Source: Streptomyces sp. NBRC 110028 (GTDB taxonomy: Bacteria; Actinomycetota; Actinomycetes; Streptomycetales; Streptomycetaceae). From it: 64,000 bases of DNA. Where the stretch lies: the NCBI RefSeq assembly GCF_001417735.1, contig NZ_BBUZ01000031.1, positions 1-64,000 of the forward strand, given 5' to 3'. This document shows, piece by piece, positions 15,943 through 22,959 of this stretch. Numbering within the stretch: position 1 is the first letter of the stretch; each line of letters begins with the position of its first letter. A model generated the notes under the pieces. That model was not told where the DNA came from. It did no database searches and saw only the letters and a program-made list of their open reading frames with translations. The position numbers were made by a program, and so were the translations under genes.

Positions 15943-17244
15943 TCACATCTCGTCCTCAAGGGTGCGGTCACGCCCGGCGATCAGGCCCGTCACGATCTGC
16001 GGCACCATGAGCCCGGCCATCAGCGCCAGCGGCGGCCCCCAGCCGCCGCTGTGCTGGTACAGCGTGCCGACCAGCAGCGGGCCGGGGATGGACAGCAGAT
16101 AGCCGGTGCTCTGGGCGAAGGCGGAGAGCCGGACCACGCCGGCGCTGGTCCTCGCCCGCATGCTGATCATCGTGAGGGCGAGCGGGAAGGCGCAGTTGGC
16201 GACGCCGAGCAGGACGGCCCACACCCAGGCCCCGCCGGCCGGGGCCAGCCACAGCCCCACGTAGCCGATGAGCCCGCAGACGCCGAGCACCACGGCCAGC
16301 ACGCCCTGGTTGCGCAGCCGGGCCGCCGTGCGGGGCAGGACGAAGGCCAGCGGGACGCCCATGGCCATGGTGACCGCGAGCAGCACCCCGGAGGTGGAGG
16401 CGGAGACTCCCGCGTCACGGAAGATCTGCGGCATCCAGCCCATGGTGATGTACGCGGCCGTGGACTGGAGGCCGAAGAAGACGGCCATCGCCCAGGCGGT
16501 GGGGCTGCGGGTGATCCGGATGGCGGGAGCCGCCGGGCCGGACGCGGACCGGTCGGCGGCGGGGTCCGGCGCGGCCGGCTGCTCGGAGGGGCGGTGGTCA
16601 CGGTCGCGGGCGAGGAACAGCCAGGGCAGCATCGCGACCCCGGCGAGCACCGCCCACACCCCGAGCCCGGCCCGCCAGCTGCCACCCAGCGCGTCGGTCA
16701 TGGGCACCGTGATGGCGGCGGCGCTGGCCGTGCCCAGCGACAGCCCCATGGAGTAGAGGCCGGTCATGGTGCCGACCCGGTCCGGGAACCAGCCCTTGAC
16801 GATCACCGGCATCAGGATGTTGCTGACCGCGATCCCGGCCAGGCCGAGCGCGCTGGCGCACAGGAAGGCCACCGTGCCGCCCGCGAACGGGCGCAGCGCC
16901 AGGCCCGTGGCGATGGCCGCGAGACCGGTGCAGACGACGGCTCCGGGCCCGAAGCGGCGGGCCAGCCGGGGCGCGGTGACGCCGAAGACGGCGAAGCAGG
17001 CCGCGGGCATCGAGGTGAGCAGTCCGGCGATGGTCCCGCTCATGCCGAGGTCGTCCCGGACCTCCTTCAGGAGCGGGCCCAGGCTGGTGACGGCGGGGCG
17101 CAGGTTGAGCGCGGCCAGCAGCAGGCCGACGACCACGATGCGGCGGCGCCACGGCGAGGGCGCGGGGGGCGGTTCGTGGTCCCGTCGGGCGGGGGCCGCG
17201 GTGTCGAGCGTCGCGAGGTCGTCATGTGACATGCCGGCCATCAT
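15943..17244 (-). CDS. CynX/NimT-family MFS transporter
   Basis: About 433 residues with 12 membrane segments, from RRRIVVVGLLLAALNLRPAV to VPQIVTGLIAGRD. The early segment AALNLRPAVTSLGPLL is the CynX/NimT hallmark (cyanate or nitroimidazole-type transporters). The likely substrate is a small organic anion or drug, not determinable here. It is divergent from a FadR-type regulator whose candidate sites overlap this gene's 5' end. The start is unclear: ATG 17244 or ATG 17232 both lack a strong ribosome-binding site; the open frame to 17322 has no family-like sequence. Confidence 0.85.
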   Translation of the reverse strand: MMAGMSHDDLATLDTAAPARRDHEPPPAPSPWRRRIVVVGLLLAALNLRPAVTSLGPLLKEVRDDLGMSGTIAGLLTSMPAACFAVFGVTAPRLARRFGPGAVVCTGLAAIATGLALRPFAGGTVAFLCASALGLAGIAVSNILMPVIVKGWFPDRVGTMTGLYSMGLSLGTASAAAITVPMTDALGGSWRAGLGVWAVLAGVAMLPWLFLARDRDHRPSEQPAAPDPAADRSASGPAAPAIRITRSPTAWAMAVFFGLQSTAAYITMGWMPQIFRDAGVSASTSGVLLAVTMAMGVPLAFVLPRTAARLRNQGVLAVVLGVCGLIGYVGLWLAPAGGAWVWAVLLGVANCAFPLALTMISMRARTSAGVVRLSAFAQSTGYLLSIPGPLLVGTLYQHSGGWGPPLALMAGLMVPQIVTGLIAGRDRTLEDEM

Positions 17245-17315
17245 AGAATCATGGGATGAATGGCTGTCCAGTTGATACGTAACCGCCAGGTGACAACGGG
17301 ACGGCATCATGGAAT
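17240..17315. promoter_or_regulatory. Candidate FadR/GntR operator sites
   Basis: Three near-identical 10-mers occur between the divergent genes: ATCATAGAAT (17240-17249), ATCATGGGAT (17248-17257) and ATCATGGAAT (17306-17315). The first two overlap at the transporter's start and the third lies 46 nt upstream of the regulator. Consensus ATCATRGRAT. The arrangement suits auto-repression plus control of the transporter. Confidence 0.4.
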
Positions 17316-17360
17316 CCCCCATTTTCCAGCACCAGACCCAGTCCCAGTCCCAGGAGAGTC

Positions 17361-18041
17361 ATGCCGCTGACGTCGCCCCAGCGCTCCGTCCTCGCCGACC
17401 AGGTGATCGCCCAGCTGCGCGCCCAGATCACCTCGGGCGAATGGCCGGTGGGCTCGCGGATCCCGACCGAGCCCGAACTGGTCGAGCAGCTCGGGGTGGC
17501 ACGCAACACCGTGCGCGAGGCGGTGCGCGCGCTGGCGCACAACGGCCTGCTGGACATCCGGCAGGGCTCGGGCACGTACGTCCTGGCGACCAGCGAGCTG
17601 GCCGGGGTGATGCACCGCCGCTTCGCGAGCGCCGAGCCGCGACACGTGGCGGAGCTGCGCAGCGCCCTGGAGACGAAGGCCGCGCAGCTGGCCGCGGAGC
17701 GCCGTACCGAACAGGACGTCAAGCAGCTCGACGCCCAGCTGGACCGGCGCGAGCGGGCCTGGGAGTCCGGTGACAGGGACGCGTTCGTGGAGGCGGACGC
17801 GACGCTGCACATGGCGATCGTCGCCGCCGCCCACAACGACGTGCTGGCGGCGCTCTACGCCGACCTGGGCTCGGTCGTACGGGACTTCCTGCGCGCCGAC
17901 GTGGCCGACGGCCTGAGCCCCGAGGCGTACGTGGACCACGCGCGGCTGGTGGAGGCCATCCGGCAGCGGGACGGGGAGCGGGCGGGAGCCGAGGCGAGCA
18001 CCCACCCGTTCGCCTGCCGGCTCAGCGCCGAGACCGGCTGA
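17361..18041 (+). CDS. FadR/GntR-family transcriptional regulator
   Basis: A 226-residue regulator. The N-terminal winged helix (SVLADQVIAQLRAQITSGEWPVGSRIPTEPELVEQLGVARNTVREAVRALAHNGLLDIRQGSGTYV, about 9-75) is classic GntR. The C-terminal FCD-type helical domain (LRSALETKAAQLAAERR; DADATLHMAIVAAAHNDVL; VDHARLVEAIRQRD) carries the Asp/His residues that usually bind a metal and carboxylate ligand. ATG 17361 follows CAGGAGA. Divergence from the CynX-type transporter suggests it controls uptake of the ligand it senses. Confidence 0.92.
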   Translation: MPLTSPQRSVLADQVIAQLRAQITSGEWPVGSRIPTEPELVEQLGVARNTVREAVRALAHNGLLDIRQGSGTYVLATSELAGVMHRRFASAEPRHVAELRSALETKAAQLAAERRTEQDVKQLDAQLDRRERAWESGDRDAFVEADATLHMAIVAAAHNDVLAALYADLGSVVRDFLRADVADGLSPEAYVDHARLVEAIRQRDGERAGAEASTHPFACRLSAETG

Positions 18042-18058
18042 GCCCCCGTACCTCCGCC

Positions 18059-18388
18059 TCACCGGCGCCGGTGGGTCACCCACGCCTTGCGGATCTCCTT
18101 CCAGCAGCGCTCGTCCAGCTCCACGTGCTGCGCCGGGCCCACCTCCACCCGGCGGCTGTCCATGTCCGGGTCCCACCAGCGGGCGCATTCGACGTGCAGC
18201 TGCACCCGGTCGGCGTCGGGGTAGGGGTTGAAGCAGCTGGTCCTGGCGTGCGAGCCGCGCACCGAGGTGGAGCAGGCGGCCTCGCGCGGCCGGGGTCGCT
18301 CCTGCGCGGCGGAGCTGGAGGCGGCGAGGACGCAACCGACCGCGGCGACGACCATCGAGGCGACCGCGAAGCGCCGGGGCGTACGCAT
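18059..18388 (-). CDS. Small secreted protein
   Basis: A 109-residue protein with a signal peptide (MRTPRRFAVASMVVAAVGCVLAASSSAAQE; cleavage likely after SSAAQ or nearby). The mature part has four Cys (AACSTSVRG, TSCFNPYPD, HVECARWW, ERCWKEIRK), suggesting two disulfides, and many Arg and Trp. No family is recognised. ATG 18388 has AGGAGG upstream. It converges with the GntR gene, separated by only 17 nt. Confidence 0.7.
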   Translation of the reverse strand: MRTPRRFAVASMVVAAVGCVLAASSSAAQERPRPREAACSTSVRGSHARTSCFNPYPDADRVQLHVECARWWDPDMDSRRVEVGPAQHVELDERCWKEIRKAWVTHRRR

Positions 18389-18502
18389 GGCAGGACCTCC
18401 TCGGCCGGGCTGTCGCTCCGCGAGTCGTGTCGTACTCCACCCTGCGGGCCGCGCCATCCGCCCGCCCGCTCGCTGGTCCGAACGGGTGACCACACACACG
18501 AA

Positions 18503-18548
18503 CGGCCGCCGCCCCGCTCCCGCTGCACGCGGGAGGGGACGGCGGCCG
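18503..18548 (-). terminator. Terminator of the fabG-fabI operon
   Basis: About 20 bp of stem (CGGCCGCCGCCCC... against ...GGGGACGGCGGCCG) with one bulge, one wobble and a short TGCA loop starts just downstream of the fabI stop. Confidence 0.75.
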
Positions 18549-18562
18549 GAAGGTCCGGTGAC

Positions 18563-19333
18563 TCAGGCGCCCATCATGTGCACGCCACCGTCGACGTGCA
18601 CGATCTCGCCCGTGGTGCGCGGGAACCAGTCGGACAGCAGGGCGACGACACCGCGGCCGGCCGGCTCCGGATCGGTCAGGTCCCAGCCGATCGGGGCCCG
18701 GTGGTTCCACACGTCCGCCAGCTCCTCGAAGCCCGGGATGGACTTCGCGGCCATGGACTTGATGGGACCGGCGGAGACCAGGTTGCAGCGCACGTTCTTC
18801 TCGCCCAGGTCACGGGCGAGGTAACGGCTGGTGGACTCCAGGGCGGCCTTGGCCACGCCCATCCAGTCGTACTTCGGCCACGCGAACTGGGCGTCGAAGG
18901 TCAGACCGACGATGGAGCCGCCACGCGGCATGACCGGCAGGCAGGCCATGGTGAGCGCCTTGAGGGAGTACGCCGAGACGTGCACGGCCGTGCCGACGTC
19001 CTCCCAGCTGCCCTCCAGGAAGTTGAACGCGCCCTGCGGGCCGAAGGCGATGGAGTGCACGACGCCGTCGAGGTCGACGCCCTCCCCCAGGTGCTCGCGC
19101 ACCTTGTCGGCGAGCCCGTCGAGGTGCTCCTGGTTCTGCACGTCCAGCTCGATGACCGGGGCGGGCTTGGGCAGCCGCTTGGCGATCCGCTCCACGAGGG
19201 AGACCCGGCCGAAGCCGGTCAGGATGACCTCGGCGCCCTCCTCCTGGGCGAGCTTCGCGGTGTGGAAGGCGATCGAGGACTCGGTGATGACGCCCGTGAC
19301 GAGGATGCGCTTACCGGCGAGAATTCCACTCAT
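18563..19333 (-). CDS. fabI: Enoyl-ACP reductase, FabI/InhA type
   Basis: A 256-residue NADH-dependent reductase catalysing the last step of each fatty-acid elongation cycle. It opens with MSGILAGKRILVTGVITESSIAFHTA, the FabI-type cofactor motif with the short SSIAF loop. The catalytic pair is in WPKYDWMGVAKAAL (Tyr, six residues, Lys). The segment SIAFGPQGAFNFLEGSWEDV matches actinobacterial members. It follows fabG by 5 nt, so the pair is one operon encoding both reductive steps of type II fatty acid synthesis. Order and orientation match SCO1814-SCO1815 as I recall them. Confidence 0.95.
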   Translation of the reverse strand: MSGILAGKRILVTGVITESSIAFHTAKLAQEEGAEVILTGFGRVSLVERIAKRLPKPAPVIELDVQNQEHLDGLADKVREHLGEGVDLDGVVHSIAFGPQGAFNFLEGSWEDVGTAVHVSAYSLKALTMACLPVMPRGGSIVGLTFDAQFAWPKYDWMGVAKAALESTSRYLARDLGEKNVRCNLVSAGPIKSMAAKSIPGFEELADVWNHRAPIGWDLTDPEPAGRGVVALLSDWFPRTTGEIVHVDGGVHMMGA

Positions 19334-19338
19334 GACGT

Positions 19339-20043
19339 TCAGTGACCCATGCCCAATCCGCCGTCGACAGGGATGACGGCTCCAGTGATGTACGCGGCCT
19401 CGTCGGAGGCCAGGAAGCGGACCGAGGCGGCGATCTCCTCGGGCTGCGCGTAGCGCGCGAGCGGTACCTGCTTCACGATGTTCTCGCGCTGCTCGTCGCT
19501 GAGCGCGCGCGTCATGTCCGTGTCGACGAAACCGGGCGCGACCACGTTGACGGTGATGTTCCGCGAGCCCAGCTCACGGGCGAGCGACCGGGCGAAGCCC
19601 ACCAGGCCCGCCTTGGACGCGGCGTAGTTCGCCTGCCCGGCGGAGCCCATGAGCCCGACCACGGACGAGATCAGCACCACGCGCCCCTTACGGGCCCGCA
19701 GCATGCCCCGGTTGGCCCGCTTGACCATGCGGAACGTACCGGTGAGGTTGGTGTCGAGGACGGCGGAGAAGTCCTCCTCCGACATGCGCATCAGCAGCTG
19801 GTCACGGGTGACCCCGGCGTTGGCCACCAGAACCTCGACCGTGCCGTGCTTCTCCTCGATCTCCTTGTACGCCTGCTCGACCTGCTCGGGCTCGGTGATG
19901 TCGCACTTCACCGCGAGGAAGCCGGCCGGCGGCTCACCGGACCGATAGGTGATGGCGACCTTGTCGCCTGCGTCGGCGAAGGCCCGGGCGATGGCGAGGC
20001 CGATGCCGCGGTTGCCTCCGGTGACGAGAACCGAGCGGCTCAA
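19339..20043 (-). CDS. fabG: 3-oxoacyl-ACP reductase FabG
   Basis: A 234-residue SDR reductase that reduces 3-ketoacyl-ACP with NADPH. Cofactor motif TGGNRGIG; NNAG-equivalent VANAG; catalytic Ser in LISSV, Tyr and Lys in QANYAASKAG; C-terminal ITGAVIPVDGGLGMGH. I take TTG 20043 as the start (SRSVLVTGG follows) because GAGAGGGTGG lies just upstream and 234 residues is the family length. ATG 20070 and the open frame to 20112 lack a ribosome-binding site. It is followed after 5 nt by fabI. Confidence 0.93.
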   Translation of the reverse strand: MSRSVLVTGGNRGIGLAIARAFADAGDKVAITYRSGEPPAGFLAVKCDITEPEQVEQAYKEIEEKHGTVEVLVANAGVTRDQLLMRMSEEDFSAVLDTNLTGTFRMVKRANRGMLRARKGRVVLISSVVGLMGSAGQANYAASKAGLVGFARSLARELGSRNITVNVVAPGFVDTDMTRALSDEQRENIVKQVPLARYAQPEEIAASVRFLASDEAAYITGAVIPVDGGLGMGH

Positions 20044-20312
20044 GGGACCACCCTCTCTTGTAGAAGTCATGCCGGTCGCCACGCGCGTGCGTACGTGTGC
20101 CGACCCTTGCACTAATGAAAACTATCGGGCTCCGGGCGGCTCCGGAGAATCGAGCACGCACAGGGGCGCCGACCGGACCCTGTCGACTTCCTACAGAAAC
20201 CCGCCGACCGGCGGGAGCGGTCCCCGCGCGAGCTCCCTCTGACACACCCCACCAGCCCCTCACCCTGGCCCACGGCACGGTCGAAATGGCGGACTGCACC
20301 GGATACCGACCA

Positions 20313-20402
20313 CGAAGCCCCGCCCAGGCGGGGGTGGTCCGTACACCTCCAGCTTCCCGGAGACCTTCCGGACGTGGTCCCCGCGCAGCCGGGGGTGGTC
20401 CG
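20313..20402 (+). CRISPR. Two-repeat type I-E CRISPR relic
   Basis: A 29-nt repeat at 20374-20402 starts GTGGTCCCCGCGC and ends GGGGGTGGTCCG, the form of actinobacterial type I-E repeats. A degenerate copy at 20313-20341 matches it at 22 of 29 positions, including the last 12. They are separated by exactly 32 nt (20342-20373), the canonical I-E spacer length. No third repeat occurs one 61-nt unit to either side and no cas gene is in the window. This is either a decayed array end or a solo mini-array. Confidence 0.65.
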
Positions 20403-20616
20403 GGGTGCTCGGGCAGCGCGACGTCCCGCTACCCGGAGCGCGGGGTGAGGCGGACGGTGGCGCGGCCGCTGATATTGGGCGAAGCATGCTGACGCGGCGG
20501 TGATGCAGTGCCAGGCGCGTTCGAGTTCCTCGCTCACATTGCGCCATGTCTCACACCTCGCTTTCCGGCCAACCCACCGGTTCACGACCCGCCGAACCCG
20601 AGGCGTCACGACTGTA

Positions 20617-20656
20617 GCGATGGGAATCCCTTTACCGCGATGGACATCACTTTACC
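20617..20656. promoter_or_regulatory. Tandem 20-bp direct repeat (operator-like)
   Basis: Two abutting 20-mers, GCGATGGGAATCCCTTTACC and GCGATGGACATCACTTTACC, agree at 17 of 20 positions. A 20-bp period is close to two helical turns, so both copies face the same side of the DNA, as in iteron or activator sites. The array lies 64 nt upstream of a doubtful ORF at 20721. Confidence 0.45.
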
Positions 20657-20680
20657 CCTCATGGGGAACTAACGCGGACA

Positions 20681-20708
20681 GCCGGATCGGGATCGACCCC
20701 GATCCGGC
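20681..20708. terminator. Perfect 11-bp hairpin
   Basis: GCCGGATCGGG and CCCGATCCGGC flank a 6-nt loop. The following sequence is AT-rich (GCACATTAAAAC). It could terminate transcription entering from the left or attenuate the ORF that starts at 20721. Confidence 0.5.
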
Positions 20709-20720
20709 GCACATTAAAAC

Positions 20721-21092
20721 ATGAACAAACACTTGGTGAATATTGATCCAAAGAACCGCCTGGGGCTCCAGGAACCCGCAGGGAAAAGTGCTGTCCAAAA
20801 CTCCACGGACACAGCGTCACGCGAATCCACTTTGCCCCAATTCGCACATCAATGCATCACTCAACGTTTTATTGCCCCCGTCTTGACCGGCATCGATGGC
20901 CCCTCCTACGTTTTTTCCGCCCAGACTCAGGCGTTTCATCTGGCGCCGGAAACAGCGAAACGCCTGTCGCAAGTCAACGAGAGGCGCGATGAAGGAGATC
21001 GCGAAGTCATCGACGGCCTCGATTTTGCCAGCCAGGCAAAGACAGGACGGCCGCCGAGCCCTCGCACACAAAGGGCTGGATGCGCCCGCTGA
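20721..21092 (+). CDS. Doubtful ORF, possible orphan protein
   Basis: A 123-codon open frame starting MNKHLVNIDPKNRLGLQEPA. A central segment (VLTGIDGPSYVFSAQTQAFH then LAPETAKRLSQVNERRDEGD) looks protein-like and faintly recalls small PqqD-like or peptide-modification partners, but I cannot assign it. Against it: no Shine-Dalgarno, and third-position GC well below neighbouring genes. For it: tandem repeats and a hairpin upstream, and a terminator-like hairpin overlapping its end. It may be acquired or may be non-coding. Confidence 0.3.
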   Translation: MNKHLVNIDPKNRLGLQEPAGKSAVQNSTDTASRESTLPQFAHQCITQRFIAPVLTGIDGPSYVFSAQTQAFHLAPETAKRLSQVNERRDEGDREVIDGLDFASQAKTGRPPSPRTQRAGCAR

Positions 21093-21111
21093 AACACGCC
21101 ATCCAGCCCTT
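21071..21111 (+). terminator. Perfect 12-bp hairpin ahead of the GlnE-like gene
   Basis: AAGGGCTGGATG pairs with CATCCAGCCCTT across 17 nt. It overlaps the end of the 20721 ORF and lies 180 nt before the GlnE-like start. The right arm ends in TT followed by CCAATAGGAGA, so a short leader peptide or attenuator is also conceivable. Confidence 0.5.
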
Positions 21112-21291
21112 CCAATAGGAGACGCACTTGATTCGGCGATGACTCATCTCGACCTGGTCGACGCGACGGGACTATCGGGAGCAGCCATTGTTCTCGGGAA
21201 TGATCCGGCTCCTTTCACCATGGCGTTCGCAGAGGAGCGGGCCTCGGTCATGGCAGGGCGAGAATGTCGGACAGGGACGGAGACGGCGCGC

Positions 21292-22809
21292 ATGGCCCCA
21301 TCGCAGGGACGCATGAACAGCACATTCACCCGGTTGCCCCGGCACGGGTTCACCGACCCCCCGGCCGCCCGGCGACTGCTGGACGCGCTCGAACTGGCCG
21401 GGGTACGCGGCGATTCGGTGCTGCTCGACGGGCTCGGGGCGACCGTCGATCCCGACCTGGCGCTGCGCGGGCTGGTGCGGTTGATCGAGGCGCTCCCGGA
21501 GATTCCGGAGGGCGGGGACGACAAGGAGGGCGCTGACTCGCGGCAGGCGTTGCTGGACACGCTGGTCACCACGAAGCCGCTGCGGGACCGGCTGCTGGGG
21601 GTGCTCGGGGCGTCCGAGGCGCTGGGCGATCATCTGGCGCGCCATCCGCAGGCCTGGCACGCGCTGCAGACGTACGAACCGGCGGATCTGCATCCGGCGA
21701 CGCCCGAGTTCGAGCAGGCGCTCGCCGAGGGGGTCTGGGGCGAAGCGGGGGCGGGGATGCCGCGGCCGGACGCGCTGCGGGTCGCGTACCGCAAGGCGCT
21801 GCTGGCGATCGCGGCGCGCGATGTGTGCGGCTCCACGGACATCACCCAGGTCGCCGCCGAATTGGCGGACCTCGCGACGGCGACCCTGCGCGCCGCACTG
21901 GAGATCGCGGCGCAGGAGGAGCCCGAGGACGCGGCGGCCTGCCGGCTGGCCGTGATCGGGATGGGCACCTGCGGCGGGCGCGAGCTGAGCTACGTCTCGG
22001 ACGTCGACGTGATCTTCGTGGCGGAGGCCGTGGACGGGGTCGAGGAGGGCAAGGCCGTCCGGGCCGCCACCCGGCTGGCCACGCGGCTGATGCGGATCTG
22101 CTCGGACGTCACCGTCGAGGGCACCATCTGGCCGGTCGATGCCGATCTGCGACCGGAGGGACGCGACGGCCCGCTGGTGCGGACGCTCTCCAGCCATGCG
22201 GCGTACTACCGGCGGTGGGCCAGGACATGGGAGTTCCAGGCACTGCTGAAGGCCCGCCCGGTGGCGGGCGCCCCCGGTCTCGGCGAGCGTTTCATCGAGC
22301 TGATCGACCCGCTGCGCTACCCGCCCGGGGGACTGGAGGAGGACGCGGTCCGCGAGATCCGCCGGCTCAAGGCGCGGATGGAGTCCGAGCGGCTGCCCCG
22401 CGGCGCCGATCCCACCACCCACACCAAGCTCGGCCGCGGCGGGTTGAGCGATGTCGCGTGGACGGTCCAGCTCCTCCAGATGCGTCACGGCCGCGCCGAA
22501 CCGGGCCTGCGCACCACCCGCACCCGCCGCGCCCTGGCCGCCGCGCACGCGGCCGGTCTGATCGGCAGGGACGACGCCCGGACCCTGGACGAGGCGTGGG
22601 TGCTGGCCGGCCGGGTCCGCAACGCCGTGATGCTGATCCGCGGCCGCCGAGGCGACAGCTTCCCCGGCGACGCGCTCGAACTGGCCGCGGTGGCCCGCTA
22701 CCTGGGCTACGGCCCGGGTCGGGCCGGCGAGATGCTGGACGACTACCGCCGCACGACCCGCCGCGCCCGCGTCGTGATGGAACGCCTGTTCTATGGCTAT
22801 GAAAGATGA
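21292..22809 (+). CDS. Half-length GlnE-like protein, single nucleotidyltransferase domain
   Basis: About 505 residues resembling glutamine synthetase adenylyltransferase/adenylyl-removing enzyme, which in Streptomyces has about 1000 residues and two such domains. The N-terminus (MAPSQGRMNSTFTRLPRHGF) aligns with full GlnE starts. The one NTase core has MGTCGGRELSYVSDVDVIFV and PVDADLRPEGRDGPLVRTL; the usual Lys of MGKCGG is Thr here, but the Asp residues remain. After AAYYRRWARTWEFQALLKAR the sequence switches to the ending of the C-terminal domain (FIELIDPLRYPPGG, LGRGGLSDVAWTVQLLQMRH). This looks like an in-frame loss of the middle. ATG 21292 has GGAG upstream; upstream in-frame sequence is not GlnE-like. 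Confidence 0.8.
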   Translation: MAPSQGRMNSTFTRLPRHGFTDPPAARRLLDALELAGVRGDSVLLDGLGATVDPDLALRGLVRLIEALPEIPEGGDDKEGADSRQALLDTLVTTKPLRDRLLGVLGASEALGDHLARHPQAWHALQTYEPADLHPATPEFEQALAEGVWGEAGAGMPRPDALRVAYRKALLAIAARDVCGSTDITQVAAELADLATATLRAALEIAAQEEPEDAAACRLAVIGMGTCGGRELSYVSDVDVIFVAEAVDGVEEGKAVRAATRLATRLMRICSDVTVEGTIWPVDADLRPEGRDGPLVRTLSSHAAYYRRWARTWEFQALLKARPVAGAPGLGERFIELIDPLRYPPGGLEEDAVREIRRLKARMESERLPRGADPTTHTKLGRGGLSDVAWTVQLLQMRHGRAEPGLRTTRTRRALAAAHAAGLIGRDDARTLDEAWVLAGRVRNAVMLIRGRRGDSFPGDALELAAVARYLGYGPGRAGEMLDDYRRTTRRARVVMERLFYGYER

Positions 22810-22959
22810 TCGCCGCGCCGGTCCGGTCAGTTCCGGGGCTGACCGGACCTCGGCCTACGCCGAACCGTTGCGCTCCGGTTGGGGTGAAGCGATGGAAGGC
22901 CCCGGTGTCGTAGCGGCATGGTTCACTGCTGCCGGACACTCACAGACGAAGGGGCCGCC

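Larger units (their letters stand above)
20044..20720. other. Accessory intergenic region with repeat remnants
   Basis: 677 nt without a supportable gene. The first about 90 nt hold the AT-richer fabG promoter area (on the minus strand, near 20105-20130). Then come a two-repeat CRISPR relic (20313-20402), a tandem 20-bp repeat (20617-20656) and a perfect hairpin (20681-20708), each listed separately. Base composition falls toward the right end compared with the rest of the window, consistent with acquired DNA. Confidence 0.55.

Noticed and set aside
20217..20245. A further CRISPR repeat near GGTCCCCGCGCG
   Set aside because: The match covers only the first half of the repeat and its distance (96 nt) is not a multiple of the 61-nt unit.
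20896..21291. Upstream in-frame extension of the GlnE-like gene
   Set aside because: Nothing upstream of MAPSQGRMNSTFTRL resembles GlnE, and GGAG marks ATG 21292; the extension crosses a terminator-like hairpin.
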